The notes under the pieces were generated by a model, which saw only the letters and a program-made list of their open reading frames with translations, was not told the DNA's origin and did not search any database. From Macrolepiota albuminosa (lineage: Eukaryota; Basidiomycota; Agaricomycetes; Agaricales; Agaricaceae): 64,000 nt of DNA. A program made the translations under genes and the position numbers. Location: the NCBI GenBank assembly GCA_027475525.1, contig JAMWFC010000062.1:372001-436000 (forward strand), read 5' to 3'. Below, one piece after another: positions 1 to 10,834 of this stretch (positions are counted from its first letter, which is position 1; each line of letters starts with the position of its first letter).

Positions 1-469
1 ATCTAACGATCTAAAGATAGTCGAGGAACCAAGACCCTTAAGAGAAGACAGTCAGAACCTGCCATATTCGGCGGTACCTCGAAGCGCCAAAGCTAAGTCA
101 GAAGATCAGCGGGTGGACCAGGTTAGGAAGTGGCTACAGGATTTGCGACGACCATCAGACCTTACGGATACGGAATACGCCACCTTCATTCGATACGCGA
201 CGACCTTCTTTGTAGTGGAAAACCGACTTTGGCGACGAAATAGAGATGGCGCCCACAAGCTAGTAATTAAACCGGACAATCGAATTAGAATTCTACGCGC
301 TATGCACGATGACTTGGGACACCGTGGACTCTACGCAACAAGAGCGAACCTTTTGGAGCGCTTCTGGTGGCCTCAAGTTAGCGCCGATATTGCGTGGTAT
401 ATTCGCACTTGTCATCTCTGTCAAATCCAGCAGACACGTCAGGTTCTTATTCCCCCAACAGTAGCGACT

Positions 470-623
470 CCAGCGCCGCTATTTGGAAAAATATATATCG
501 ACACCATGCACATGCCCAAGTCAGGGCGCTACAAGTATATCATTCACCAGCGCCGCTATTTGGAAAAATATATATCGACACCATGCACATGCCCAAGTCA
601 GGGCGCTACAAGTATATCATTCA
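470..623. repeat. 77-bp exact tandem duplication
   Basis: Copies 470-546 and 547-623 are identical and break the integrase frame (77 is not a multiple of 3). Likely assembly overlap; see findings. Confidence 0.95.
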
Positions 624-1428
624 GGAAGGTGTTCCTTGGTACATTGGCCGGAGTTCCGTATGCTCCAACGAGAAAATACAGACGCTATAGCTAAGTGGCT
701 CTTTGAGGACGTTATCTGCAGATGGGGAGCCCTTCACGAGATCGTCACAGACAATGGAGCGCCGATAGTTAAGGCGCTCACTTATCTTGCCAAGAAGTAC
801 AACATTCAACACATACGGGTTTCTGGTTACAACAAGCGCGCCAACGGAATCGTAGAAAGGCCTCATTTTGACGTTCGACAGGCGCTATTTAAGGCGGTCG
901 ATGGTGACGAAAGTCGCTGGAGCGAAGCGACTTATTCGGTCTTCTGGTCGGAAAGGGTTACCGTACGAAAAAGGATGGGTTGTTCACCCTACTACGCGGC
1001 GACCGGCACCCATCCACTCCTCCCGGCCGACATAGTGGAAGCTACTTACTTACAGCCACCCCCGAATTCGATACTATCTTCCACCGACATGATTGCTAGG
1101 CGCGCTATAGACTTACAGCGACGCATGGAGGATCTCGAGCGCTTACACGAAGTAGTATTTCAAACTAGACGACAAGCTGCGCTACGATTTGAAAGCGAGC
1201 ACAGCGCCACGATTAGAGACTACAACTTCACCTCTGGCGCCCTCGTACTAATGTGCAACTCAAAGATCGAAGTTACCCATAACAAAAAGATGCGACCTCG
1301 GTATCTGGGACCCCTAATAGTGGTTTCCCGCAATAGGGGAGGCGCCTATGTACTCTGCGAGTTGGACGGCTCAGTTTTGCATCGACCAGTAGCGGCGTTT
1401 CGACTCATCCCCTACTTAGCGCGGGAAC

Positions 1429-1582
1429 ACATTCCCTTACCTTCGTCGGCGCTGGACATTGACACGGCTAAACTACGAGAACTGGAAGAAACGGAGTTAG
1501 TGGATACATTCCCTTACCTTCGTCGGCGCTGGACATTGACACGGCTAAACTACGAGAACTGGAAGAAACGGAGTTAGTGGAT
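1429..1582. repeat. 77-bp exact tandem duplication
   Basis: Copies 1429-1505 and 1506-1582 are identical, near the integrase C-terminus. Collapsing one copy lets the frame run on through VDDDETLL to a TGA near 1623. Confidence 0.95.
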
Positions 1583-1623
1583 GATGACGAGACCCTGTTG
1601 ACGACGACGAAGAACAGTAAATG

Positions 1624-2288
1624 AAGGCGAAGGACGAGGCGCTAGGTGTTAGCGCCCCCGTTAAGTAAACTTAGGTCATGTTTCCCTTTCGGAAGGCATA
1701 TTGGATGGCATAAATAGCTATGGTACAGGCGAGGACACAAAATCAACTACGGCTACTACGTTACGAGCTACGCTGAAGAAGACCGGCGACGAGAACCTCG
1801 GACTCGCTCCCTGGGCCGCCTAAAGGAGGGAGGACCGCCTGAAGGAGGAAGAGGGGCGCCTGGTGTAGGCACCGGAGTGCTCGAAGGCGGCGCGTTGCGA
1901 GGTACGGCGGGAGGAATGCAGGATGAAGGTACTGGAGCGCTAGGAGTTGGCGCAGGAGGAAAGGCGGCGCGTTGCGAGGTACGGCGGGAGGAATGCAGGA
2001 TGAAGGTACTGGAGCGCTAGGAGTTGGCGCAGGAGGAGCGCCTGGAGGAGGGCAGCGAGTTCGGGGGAAAGGTCCCACTCCCGTAGGAGGGCTGAAGCGA
2101 GGGCGGGAAAGGAAAGACCACGCGGTCGAGGACTGCCCTACGGGCACGGGACTCAACCAGGAGCGGAAGGGGAAGCCATGAAAGGCTCTTGGCAACGGCA
2201 TGGAATTAGCAACCCAAGGTCAGAAGGAAAGAGCTATTGACTAACCAAACTGCCAGTCTCCCGAAGAAGGCTCGCCAAACTTGCTGCG
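1624..2288. other. G/A-rich low-complexity region after pol
   Basis: The plus strand is very purine- and glycine-codon-rich; the minus strand reads as proline/serine-rich frames (1761-2201). This resembles the Pro/Ser-rich exon of the antisense gene at 5598-5939 and may be a remnant of a related minus-strand gene, but I could not build a spliced model. It contains the 77-bp duplication at 1884-2037. Confidence 0.4.
1884..2037. repeat. 77-bp exact tandem duplication
   Basis: Copies 1884-1960 and 1961-2037 are identical, in low-complexity sequence. Confidence 0.95.
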
Positions 2289-2561
2289 CTAGGCGTAATA
2301 GTCGACTGCGAACACATGAGCAACAAACAAGATACGCGCTAACAGGAGGCGAACCGTGACCAGAGACTCATCCTGGTCTATCATCCATTCGGTGGAGGCG
2401 TCCAACAGGATGCGATATCGGCGCACCAGGGTCATGGTATTTCCGTTTTCATGAGGGAAACCCCCCGTAGGCATAATAGCCAGGAAGTGTTCAATACGAT
2501 CCAAGATCGCGGGGCGGTGAGGAAGTTCCGGATCTGGGAGAAGTATGGAGGGTGCTGGCAT
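2289..2561 (-). CDS. short minus-strand ORF, possible exon of unknown gene
   Basis: I do not recognise this 90-residue frame. It contains RIEHFLAIMPTGG, then LVRRYRILLDASTEW. The minus-strand frame at 3029-3319 has the same layout (RVTSFLHHYPAGS, then LSRRCRLLRAACEIW), so the two look like paralogous first exons. The first exon of the spliced gene at 6183-6440 has a loosely similar plan (SALRNFLAKASYLF, QLYRRWLVVRG). No stop codon breaks it, but downstream exons are not identifiable with confidence. Confidence 0.3.
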   Translation of the reverse strand: MPAPSILLPDPELPHRPAILDRIEHFLAIMPTGGFPHENGNTMTLVRRYRILLDASTEWMIDQDESLVTVRLLLARILFVAHVFAVDYYA

Positions 2562-3028
2562 GATGAAATACTAACAAACTTAAGGGCGGCAGAGCCCATA
2601 AAATATCTCTAGCTACTTGCAGGGTCGCAGCGACTTAGGAACTTTTACATGGGCGAAACAATCACGAGGGGGGGGGGGCGACAACAACGATGCATTTAAT
2701 ATACGACGACATTGGAAATCAAGAATCTAAAATCTGTCAGTTCTGTGGCGCTACGGAGAAGGGAAGATCACCTTACATAAACGACATGGGAGGTGGAAGC
2801 AAATCAAGGAGCGGGCAACAGGAGGAGACGCGTCCCTCCGTCAGAGGGGCCACGAAAGAGGCGACCACCGGTAGAAGAACGAGGAGACTGGTGAAGAAGG
2901 CGCGGTTAGACAGGAAAAGAAAGGAGTAACGGGGTAAGGACAGACGGACCAGATAGTGGCTTTCTTCCAGCAGCAGCTCAAGACGCTCTCGCGTGGAGGT
3001 GGGAGGAATTTGCTTTAATTAGCGACTG
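2562..3028. other. no convincing gene
   Basis: Contains a run of about 12 G near 2670 and a short plus-strand frame (2690-2929) ending in a Lys/Arg-rich tail, with a lone CQFC pair. The minus strand may hold remnants of exons downstream of 3029-3319. Nothing is supported well enough to call. Confidence 0.3.
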
Positions 3029-3319
3029 TCAGCAAAGAAGAGGGCGAAAAAGGCAGGAGCGCACCTGAAAAATGCGACTCCAGGCCTTCTCCATACCAAA
3101 CTGCATCAGAGGTTTGCTATCCGACCAGATCTCACAGGCCGCACGCAGCAACCGGCAGCGACGACTTAATTCGAGGGCGCCATCGTCCAGTTCTGGCACG
3201 CTGCCAGCAGGATAGTGGTGAAGGAAAGAGGTGACACGCTCTAGGAAAGTTGGAGGGTCCATCATGACGTGAGCACGATCACAGCGGGGAGTCCACACCA
3301 GGCCGGTCGGGCTGGTCAT
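3029..3319 (-). CDS. short minus-strand ORF, possible exon of unknown gene
   Basis: Unrecognised 96-residue frame, paralogous in pattern to 2289-2561: a hydrophobic helix followed by P-x-G and an L-x-RR-x-R-x-LL-x-A-x-x-EW-like motif. A methionine at MMDPPTFLERV is the likelier start. A possible splice donor (GTGCGC) follows the segment WSRIFQ. It may be the first exon of a second, decayed copy of the antisense gene family in this element. Confidence 0.3.
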   Translation of the reverse strand: MTSPTGLVWTPRCDRAHVMMDPPTFLERVTSFLHHYPAGSVPELDDGALELSRRCRLLRAACEIWSDSKPLMQFGMEKAWSRIFQVRSCLFRPLLC

Positions 3320-3840
3320 CGCGAAGACTGATGAGATCCAGTTGATGCATATGCAATTTATAGGACACGGCTAGAGTTAGAACGGCGACAGCGTGGGAGG
3401 ACGTTTCACAAAGAACGAGGACCCTGACGAAGATACTAGCCAATGAGAGGCGCTTGACTCATGGTTGGACCGCGCAGAAAGGAAATCGCCATTCTAGACC
3501 TAGCGCTTATGCTCACCATCACCGAATAGCCACAAAGCGATCACTGGTTTTCTATTTCTTTATACGCGTTACTTCTTACATGGATCCGCTTATTTATTTC
3601 CAGACAGTTCCTATTTTCTACTTAGGCTGGCGCGGTAATGGCTATTGGGCCGCGCCGGCAACAGGGGTTTTTGCGCCATGATGATCTACTGAGCGTTTCC
3701 CCTTTTACTTATTTTCTTTTGATTACTTACAAACTGACGATTTGAAGCCAAGGGAGGCGTTTATTATAGGATCACATACTACAAAGTTCGTATCAAAAAG
3801 ACTAAGTCCATAAAAGTTTAAAAGCGCTAAGGGTCGGCAA
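3320..3840. other. intergenic, 3' flank of antisense gene
   Basis: No coding sequence recognised. The stretch next to 3840 is AT-richer and probably contains the 3' untranslated region of the antisense gene; AATAAA-like text on the minus strand occurs near 3760. Confidence 0.35.
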
Positions 3841-6440
3841 CTACGGATCATACTCGGGAAGGGCGGGATCGCCCAAAGGAAGCAAGTCCCCGTCCTGGAT
3901 CGAGTTACTCGCTTGCCACTCAAGCGCAGCTGTAATATCGTCATGAAGCTCGAGAAGGAGGCGCTCGCGGCGAGCTAAGGTGGAAACGCGAGGACGCAGG
4001 TTGGCAAGTTCGCGACCAACGGCTTTGGTCGCATCCTCGATATGGCGGAGTTGCTGGCGAAGGTCGGCAGAAGGGCGGAGAGGGGTAACAGGATAGGAGA
4101 ACTCGTCCCCGAGCCAAGGGAAGGCGTCACCAGAAACTCGCATGGCGGGAGGGGGAGTCCAAAAGGGATCGAACTTATGGAAGGTTAGAAAAGGGGAGAA
4201 AAGGGGGAACAAACAAAAACGGACGTACCCGGACAGTTACAGGCGCACGGGGTGTCCACTCATGGCGCTCGTCGCCGGGGGACATAGCTCTGGCGGAAGA
4301 AAGATGGATGCCGTAGGGAGGCAAGTATCTCCAGCAGCGACGACGCTCACCTTCCGGCACCAGGGTTCCTTCGGATTCTGGCGCCGCAGAAGTCTCGCGA
4401 CTACTAGGAAAAGAAGAGGAGCTGTGGGGAGGAGTAAGGGACGGAGTGATAGGGAGAGCAACCGGAGTGTCGCTAGCCGCAACCGACTCGGGGGCGGGGG
4501 TAGCGCCAGCGTCAGACATAACGACATCTTCGGCAGCAGGGATAGCCACAACGACGGGAACGGGAGTGGGGGACCTATCAGTCAAGAAGTTAGCACGCGA
4601 AGGAAAAAGAAGTTAGGAAAATGCGTACTGGTTACCACTGGCGCCACTCTGACGAGGGTTAGCGGCGATAGGGGGAGTAAGGCGAAGCAGGAGAGCGCGT
4701 ACCGCCAATAGCGCATCGGCATCAACAACGGGCTCAGCTTCATCATCATCCTCTCCCTCGGCATCCCTCTCGGTGCCCTCCCCCTCATCCGTAGAAGACT
4801 CGGTCGAAGACAAAACCACAGGCGTAGCAGGCGCTAGCTCGCGGCGCTTACCAGGGCTCTTGCCAGGAGACGCGACAACAGGCTTATGTTTCGAAAGAAC
4901 GGGACGACGAGGAGAGCAAGCAAAAGGTGCCGCCACGGTAGTACCATCCTGGGTAGTCGGCAGCGCCAGGCTGGCTGCGCTGATTACCGTGGGTTGGTGA
5001 GTAGCCGCCAGATCACGTTGCTGCAGCACGAAGTCCCGGGCGTTACGAACCAACACTGCGCGCTCATAGTTCCTTTGCATAATGGCGTCCCTACCACGTT
5101 CACGAGTACGAATCCCGTTGAAGGCGCAGCCTCGTTTCAACGCATCGCACCGATAGCAAGGCAGAGACGCGGTAGGAAACCAGCAGCCCTCAGGGTCGTT
5201 CTCAGACCAACACTTGTCACACTAAGAAAGAAGTCAGCGACGGCATGAACCTCCAAAGGGGCAAAACAGTGCTTACCGCGCCAATCTTTGCCCTAAACGC
5301 GCGACGCTCCAAGGGCGCAACGGTAACCTTCTTCTTGCCGCCCAGTACTTGGACACCAGCCGGAATGCCGGTATCAATGACGGTAGTATCACGGCGAAGA
5401 CGCAAAAGGTCGCGAAGCTCCGCGTCGGTGAACATGGTCTGGTTAGGCGCCTATCGACATTAACATTTAGGCGCTAAAGTCTAGCGACAACAAGCAAAGC
5501 ACTTACGACATACAAAGGGGGAACACGAGCAGGGAGATTGATCTGGAAGGGGGAGAAGTCAGAAAAATGGAGTAAGGAAGATAGGAAAAGAACGCACGGT
5601 ACGTTTGGGAGGAGAACTAGCACGAGCAGGAGGCGCTCGTTCAATAACAATGGCGAAATTACGCGGAGGACCGTGAGAAGTTGGGCGCGTCGGGCCGGGT
5701 CGTGGCTCGCTACGAGAAACGGCAATACATTTGATGGCCGAATGGGGAGGGGCAGTACGGACGGGAGAAGCAGTGCTTGGGGCAGGGCGAGTGGAAGAAG
5801 TAGCGCCACGAAAAGGGCTGCCAAGAACGGAAGGAGGCGGAACAGAAGTCGAAGAAGGAGGGGCGGTAGGAACAGAAGGGACAGTAGAGGCCGAGGGGGC
5901 AGTAGGAAGACTGGCGACGGTGGGAGACGTGGCAACCGACTATAGGAACAGAAGGGACAATAGAGGCCAAGGGGGCAGTAGGAAGACTGGCGACGGTGGG
6001 AAACGTAGCAACCGACTACTCAAGGATTAACAGTGGAAAAAAGGGGGGAGGAGAAGGAAGGACTTACTTCGCTGACCTCGGTGCTAGCCAACAACGTGTC
6101 GATCTCGTCAGATAAGGAGGGAGCCTAGTATGGGCGCTGAACCTTAGCGCCACAACGCCAAAATCAAACTTAGAAAACTTACGAAAAGGTCCGCGAAAGG
6201 GCGCAACCAATCGGCACCCTCATACTCACGGTACCGGGCCACGCACCACTCGCGAACTTCGTCACCCCGCTCCCAGGAACTGTCGGAGCCGCGGACCACG
6301 AGCCAGCGCCGATAGAGTTGCATAATACCAGGGACGGTTTGTGGCGCATCGGCGGGACCGACAGACTTAGCGCGATCAAATAAATAGGAGGCCTTAGCCA
6401 GGAAATTGCGGAGAGCAGAGGCGTCGAAAGAAGTGGACAT
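3841..6440 (-). CDS. antisense spliced gene, 708-aa cysteine-cluster protein of unknown function
   Basis: Eight exons join into one open frame of 709 codons: 6440-6183, 6124-6068, 5939-5598, 5542-5507, 5438-5277, 5221-4629, 4574-4229, 4173-3841. All seven introns are GT-AG and 54-68 nt except one of 128 nt. Exon 1 (from MSTSFDASAL) is a helical domain with QLYRRWLVVRG; exon 3 is Ser/Thr/Pro-rich; exon 6 opens with a cysteine cluster (CDKCW, GCW, CYRCDALKRGC) that resembles a zinc-binding DNA or RNA contact module, followed by an acidic stretch; the last exon is a helical/coiled-coil domain with RELANLRPRVSTLARRE. It lies antisense between integrase and 3' LTR, with its start only about 150 bp from the LTR, so the LTR could drive it. 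It is unbroken although the neighbouring integrase is dead. I do not know its function; regulator or nucleic-acid-binding partner is only a guess. Confidence 0.75.
5867..6018. repeat. 76-bp imperfect tandem repeat
   Basis: Copies 5867-5942 and 5943-6018 differ by four plus-strand G/A transitions, unlike the exact 77-bp duplications. The second copy lies in intron 6 of the antisense gene and the acceptor used for exon 3 lies at the boundary, so the repeat lengthens the intron without breaking the frame. It looks like a genuine old duplication. Confidence 0.8.
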
Positions 6441-6575
6441 ACTGGGAAGATGGGAAGGAAAACACGGGAAGGTGAAGTACGGAAAACGACTTTTATAAGG
6501 CGCCGGCGGCATTATACGGACCGTAGCGCAGTCAAATTAACGACGGCGTTTGACTGAGGACAGTCAATTTTTCAG

Positions 6576-6586
6576 TTGGGGGGAGA
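6576..6586 (+). promoter_or_regulatory. polypurine tract
   Basis: A TT-G6-AGA run sits immediately before the TGATAGGC start of the LTR, where plus-strand DNA synthesis is primed in LTR retrotransposons. Confidence 0.7.
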
Positions 6587-7629
6587 TGATAGGCTTCTAC
6601 TCGGACTGAGCGCATCAAGGGACATTATAGGCCGACCAACACTTGACACACTAAAGGCTCTAGCGACCAGCCTTGGGTACAGAGCAGCCCTAGCGCGGGC
6701 GCTCTATGGCAAGACTTATCCATTCATCTCAATCACCAGCATCAGCCCCTCAGCGCACTCCACTCAGTTACTTTGAAGACCAAGAAGACTCAGGACTCAT
6801 AGCGCTAGCATAACGGCGGGAGGGGACTCTGACCAAACCCCGATCAGTACTGGAAGGAGTTAGCAATTGGCGCTGTCAATCACCGAGGCACCTCAATCAG
6901 AAGTCTAAAAGAATCAATGACGATGAGACAGGATACACGCAGACCCAACATTTAAATCTATCAAAATATGGTACAATGTTTAGCGCCGGAATTAGTGCTC
7001 ACGGCGTCTGTCGAGGATTCCCCGACCATACCCCGGGATGGCATGGCCAATTAAATTACATCAAAAAGTGAGCAAACTCGTACCACTTCTAAGTAGTTTT
7101 AGAGTCGCCGTTGGTCGCCGTCACCCATGCGCTGCAGGTCGCCGTTGACAGGTGGCCGTTAGCTACAGTCACGAAGAGAGGCGCTAATTGGTAGCGCCGT
7201 CAATGGACTTATTTTGGAAATAATGTAGCGCATAGTATAAAAACTAGCTACTTGCCATGTATATAACAACGAATCGTAACCTCTTGAGCACCCAGTTACA
7301 CTTAGCGTTCAAATCGCGCTAGCATTGCCTGACTTTGCCACCAAGTTTGGCGCTAGCTTCGTCTATCTCGTCTTCGTCGTTTACGGTGCCACCTACGGGC
7401 ACGCTATGCTGCGCTATTCGTTTCTTTCTCTATAACTTCCCCTAAACTACGACGCTTACCACTTGCTAGGTAGCATCCGAGGCGCTATCGTCTAGCGCAT
7501 CGCCCTATCACCTCTGCTCGAGCACACCGGGACCCTGCCGGGACTCCTCACAAACCCGTACGCCAGGCGCTGGAGACGGCGTTGTACTGCGTATACGTCC
7601 AGCGCACCCAACCATAGTTGGCGTCATCA
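6587..7629 (+). repeat. 3' LTR of element A (1043 bp)
   Basis: Starts TGATAGGC right after a polypurine tract and ends GTCATCA, so it has the TG...CA form. A decayed copy of nearly the same length (1040 bp) lies at 59313-60352 and starts and ends at the matching positions. The sequence is rich in GCGC/AGCGC words, in contrast to the CpG-poor copy. A TATA box lies at 7236-7242. Confidence 0.75.
7236..7242 (+). promoter_or_regulatory. LTR TATA box
   Basis: TATAAAA in the middle of the LTR, conserved in the decayed copy near 59960 as GTATAAAAG. Likely core promoter of the element, with transcription starting about 30 bp downstream. Confidence 0.5.
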
Positions 7630-8603
7630 ACGGCAACGCGGCACCGACTCAAAATACCTTAGCACGCGCTAATTATCCAATTTGGGCGATATTTGACGGC
7701 CGCACACGGCAAGAAGCAGATCCAATCAATGATAGCGCCGACGGCAGCAGGAATGACAACTGACAGATGGCATCAGTCACTGATGACAGCGCTTAGCGAG
7801 AAGCTTGATGATCTATCAAAAACTGACGGACAGCTTGGCATTTGACCTTGGCGTCTGACACCGCTTACCGTCTCGATTTGGCGCCCAACGTCGCTTAGGT
7901 GTTCTGACAGACAGAAGGGTGATGGATTGATGGTTTAGTACCGCGATCTGCCGCCTGGTGGCGCCAAGGGTCCTCAAAGGACGGTAGGGATCTGAAACCG
8001 TTGGAGCTACCCCTATGAAATTTTCCAGTTTACCGCACTTTGGCGATGGTTGGTCACTGGCGACGGTGAACTCCTTGTAGTATATATATTACTTACCGAC
8101 TTGTACATACACCATCAGACGAATAGACCAGAGTTCACTACTCCCCTTTCTTCAGTCTCCCTTACGCCCAGAATTTCTTGTACATACACCATCAGACGAA
8201 TAGACCAGAGTTCACTACTCCCCTTTCTTCAGTCTCCCTTACGCCCAGAATTTCATTTACGGTCGACAACGTCAAACTCATCGGCAGTTGCAGACGCTCG
8301 CCAACACTCGACACCCTCGCGCCTTGCAACTACGGCAGGCATTATCGACGCTTAGACTTCGCTAAGCATACCATACTCTTGCCGCTTACCTTTGCCGTGT
8401 TCACTTACCGCTTCTTCCTAGGCGCTTTACCTTAGCGCTTTACACTTGCCGACACCCGTTACCGACTTTTCCCCTTTTTCACAGACGCGTTCTCTGGGAC
8501 CTGCCCGGGACTCCTCAAATCACTTATAATGTGCCCAACGCAAACTCTTGGTACGGTAACACTTTAGTTACATTTGTTCCTGACCAAACTTTGGGCGTCA
8601 TCA
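7630..8603 (+). repeat. LTR-like repeat R1
   Basis: About 0.95 kb that matches 11426-12336 closely over its whole length. The last ~130 bp (GGGACCTGCCCGGGACTCCTC ... GTCATCA) also resembles the end of the LTR at 6587-7629, so R is probably a related LTR subfamily. It abuts that LTR directly. It contains the 77-bp duplication 8100-8253. The left boundary is approximate. Confidence 0.65.
8100..8253. repeat. 77-bp exact tandem duplication
   Basis: Copies 8100-8176 and 8177-8253 are identical. The homologous R2 repeat has only one copy at this place (about 11935-12000), which argues that the duplication is not ancestral. Confidence 0.95.
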
Positions 8604-9090
8604 ATGGGAAGAAAGAGAAGAAAGAGAGAAGAGGAGGAGCATGAGTGTTCACTGGCACACCAGCAGATGTAGCAGATGTCAGATGTCAGATCAGGGGAGA
8701 GGAGGGAAGTGGAGTGCATGTGGCATATGGAAGTGGCATGTGAGGTAGTGTAGAGAGTGGAGAGGATGGCACTCAGTGGTCCAGTAGAATATTTATGTAT
8801 TGATATTCAACATTGTGTACAGCAGCGAGTTTTACTCCCCCTACTCCACCTTAATGGTGTCTAATGGTGTGTCTTTATACAGGTCCATTTTTACTCTATA
8901 TGTACATCATACTGATTAGTCCTATATAAAATGACAAATAATAGGGCCTGTAAGCCCTGTAAAATATTTATTCATCTGCTTGCTAGCATCATTAAGTTGA
9001 TTCTTTCAAAACCCTAGAAATTACTGAAGAAAGATAGAATAGAGGAGCTTATGCATGTGTTTATTGCAGCATATGTAACAAGTGACAATA

Positions 9091-9244
9091 CACTAGGGCT
9101 GGCTATTTTTTTCACAAAGACCAGTCCAAAGGTAGCCAGCCACAGTGCATCATCAACTTGTTACATGCACTAGGGCTGGCTATTTTTTTCACAAAGACCA
9201 GTCCAAAGGTAGCCAGCCACAGTGCATCATCAACTTGTTACATG
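9091..9244. repeat. 77-bp exact tandem duplication
   Basis: Copies 9091-9167 and 9168-9244 are identical. Confidence 0.95.
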
Positions 9245-9833
9245 CACTAGAAGAAATACATGCGCAAATTTGTACTAGCCTATCCCTCTGCAGAAATCTC
9301 TGGAGTTTTGAATAGATCAAACTAATAATGCTAGCAGATGTCAGCAGCCTGCTGCTATTATATAATATGCACTAGCAGAAGTCAAATCCACCTCTTATGC
9401 ACAATATGAAATATCAATTTATCAATATTCCATTGTACTACAGGCACTTACTTAGAAGTCAGGACAGTGTTCATACTAGCAGATGTCAGTGGTCTGCTGC
9501 TATTATATAATGTGCACTAGTGAGAGTCAAACCTGCCTCTCAGTGGAATATTCATTTATTAATATTTAATATTATGTACAGCGGTGGGTTCTACTCCCCC
9601 TACTCCACCTTAACGGAGTCTAATGGTGTGTTTTTATACAGGTGCATTTTTGCTGTACATGCACATTGTACTGACCTGTAGTAAGCACCTGTGGTAGTTG
9701 ATCTGACTCACTCAATTTTTAGTATTGTGTGGAGTAGCGGGTTTGACTTCCCTAGTCTACCATAATGACGTATAATGGTGTCTTTTTATACTGCTGCATT
9801 ATTGCACTACATGTAAACTGTACTGATTTTTGG

Positions 9834-9987
9834 TAAGGACCTGTGGTCCAATGGAATATTGATACATTGATATTTCATATTGTGCACAAGAGGTGGGTTT
9901 GAATCCTGCTTAAGGACCTGTGGTCCAATGGAATATTGATACATTGATATTTCATATTGTGCACAAGAGGTGGGTTTGAATCCTGCT
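9834..9987. repeat. 77-bp exact tandem duplication
   Basis: Copies 9834-9910 and 9911-9987 are identical; the unit happens to contain one tRNA-like repeat. Confidence 0.95.
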
Positions 9988-10680
9988 AGTGCACATTAGA
10001 CATGACTCGACTTCGCTTTATTAATTGTTATTTACTGATCTTTGCACTACATGTACACTGTACTAATTTTTGGTAAGGACCTGTGGTCCAATGAAATATT
10101 GATATATTAATATTTCATATTGTGCACAAGAGCCAGGTTTGAATCCTACTAGTGCACATCATTAGACATGACATAACTTTGTTTTACTAATTGTTATTTA
10201 CTACACAGTATGATAAACAAAATAAGGTTGTAATTTTTACAATGTCCTGTGGTCTAGCAAAATATTGTCAATCTATATTCTTTCTACTGCACAATTCAAG
10301 GGTTTGAGTCCCCCTTGTGTAATTGTTGAATAGTGTGTGGTTTTTTGCGTTCATGAGAGTGGCATAACAGAACAAAACAATGGGACGGTTAATCTTAGTA
10401 GACCTGAGTCCTGTTCAAACTAATTGAAATGTCTGTAGTAAAGTACTGTAGTCTAGTACACAATACTAAAGTGATATTTATATATAATTCACAGAATGTC
10501 CTGTGGTCTAGCTGAATATTATCAGTTTATGTTCCTTCTAATGCACAACTGGAGGTAACAGATTAAACAAATTTATAATGGATTTGTTAGTGGCACAATG
10601 GAACGGTTAATCTTGATGAAAAATAATCAACAGAAAAGCCAAGAATTATAGTAACTAAGGATTAAATTACTCGTCCGATA

Positions 10681-10834
10681 TGTTGTTACACTATTAGGAG
10701 CAAAGCAGCTGTGCCGTGTACATGCCGTTGCAACAATACCAGTAATGTCGCATGACTTGTTGTTACACTATTAGGAGCAAAGCAGCTGTGCCGTGTACAT
10801 GCCGTTGCAACAATACCAGTAATGTCGCATGACT
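10681..10834. repeat. 77-bp exact tandem duplication
   Basis: Copies 10681-10757 and 10758-10834 are identical. It marks the point where KDZ homology stops, so the join itself may be an assembly error. Confidence 0.95.

Larger units (their letters stand above)
113..1623 (+). pseudogene. Ty3/gypsy integrase (frameshifted)
   Basis: Integrase would insert the element cDNA into nuclear DNA. The N-terminal HHCC zinc finger is readable (HDDLGHRG followed by TCHLCQ, about 300-430), then the core with first Asp in IYIDTMHM, second Asp in VTDNGAP (about 745-765) and the Glu in NGIVERPH (about 845-867). A C-terminal SH3-like segment with KMRPRYLGPL lies near 1290-1320. The frame breaks inside a 77-bp tandem duplication (470-623); even after discounting it, one base seems missing near 624 in the segment reading KYIIQ-then-RCSLVHWPEF. 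A second 77-bp duplication (1429-1582) scrambles the C-terminus; without it the frame ends at a TGA near 1621-1623. Decayed copy of a standard family. Confidence 0.85.
1..7629 (+). mobile_element. Ty3/gypsy LTR retrotransposon A, 3' part
   Basis: The window opens inside pol of a Ty3/gypsy element: integrase, then a long region with minus-strand genes, then a polypurine tract and a 1.04-kb LTR. The 5' LTR, gag, protease and RT lie outside the window, so the outer boundary and target duplication cannot be tested. The unusual point is about 5 kb between the end of integrase and the 3' LTR, occupied by a spliced antisense gene. Assigning everything up to the LTR to one element is inference from gene order, polypurine tract and LTR position. 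Confidence 0.65.
8769..10560. repeat. cluster of ~80-nt tRNA-like repeats
   Basis: At least seven degenerate copies of one unit, mostly on the plus strand (about 8769-8848, 9684-9758, 9835-9912, 10075-10156, 10243-10324, 10498-10560), one on the minus strand (9368-9447) and a chimeric one (9513-9610). Each has an A-box-like TGGTCCAATGG near the 5' side, an AT-rich middle and a B-box-like GGTTTGAATCC near the 3' side, ending CTAGTGCA. The rest of the interval is AT-rich and holds no gene that I can see. Better preserved copies are at 18641-18719 and 18800-18878. Confidence 0.6.

Noticed and set aside
5474..5970. Leu/Pro-rich and Arg/Gly-rich long frames on both strands at 5474-6030
   Set aside because: They are other-frame readings of the Ser/Thr/Pro-rich exon of the spliced antisense gene.
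5867..6018. A fourteenth member of the 77-bp duplication set
   Set aside because: Period is 76 and the copies differ at four sites, so it is an older, genuine repeat.
8769..10560. Regularly spaced short repeats suggesting a CRISPR array
   Set aside because: Units are diverged, lie in both orientations and have tRNA-like boxes; spacers are irregular and the genome is eukaryotic.
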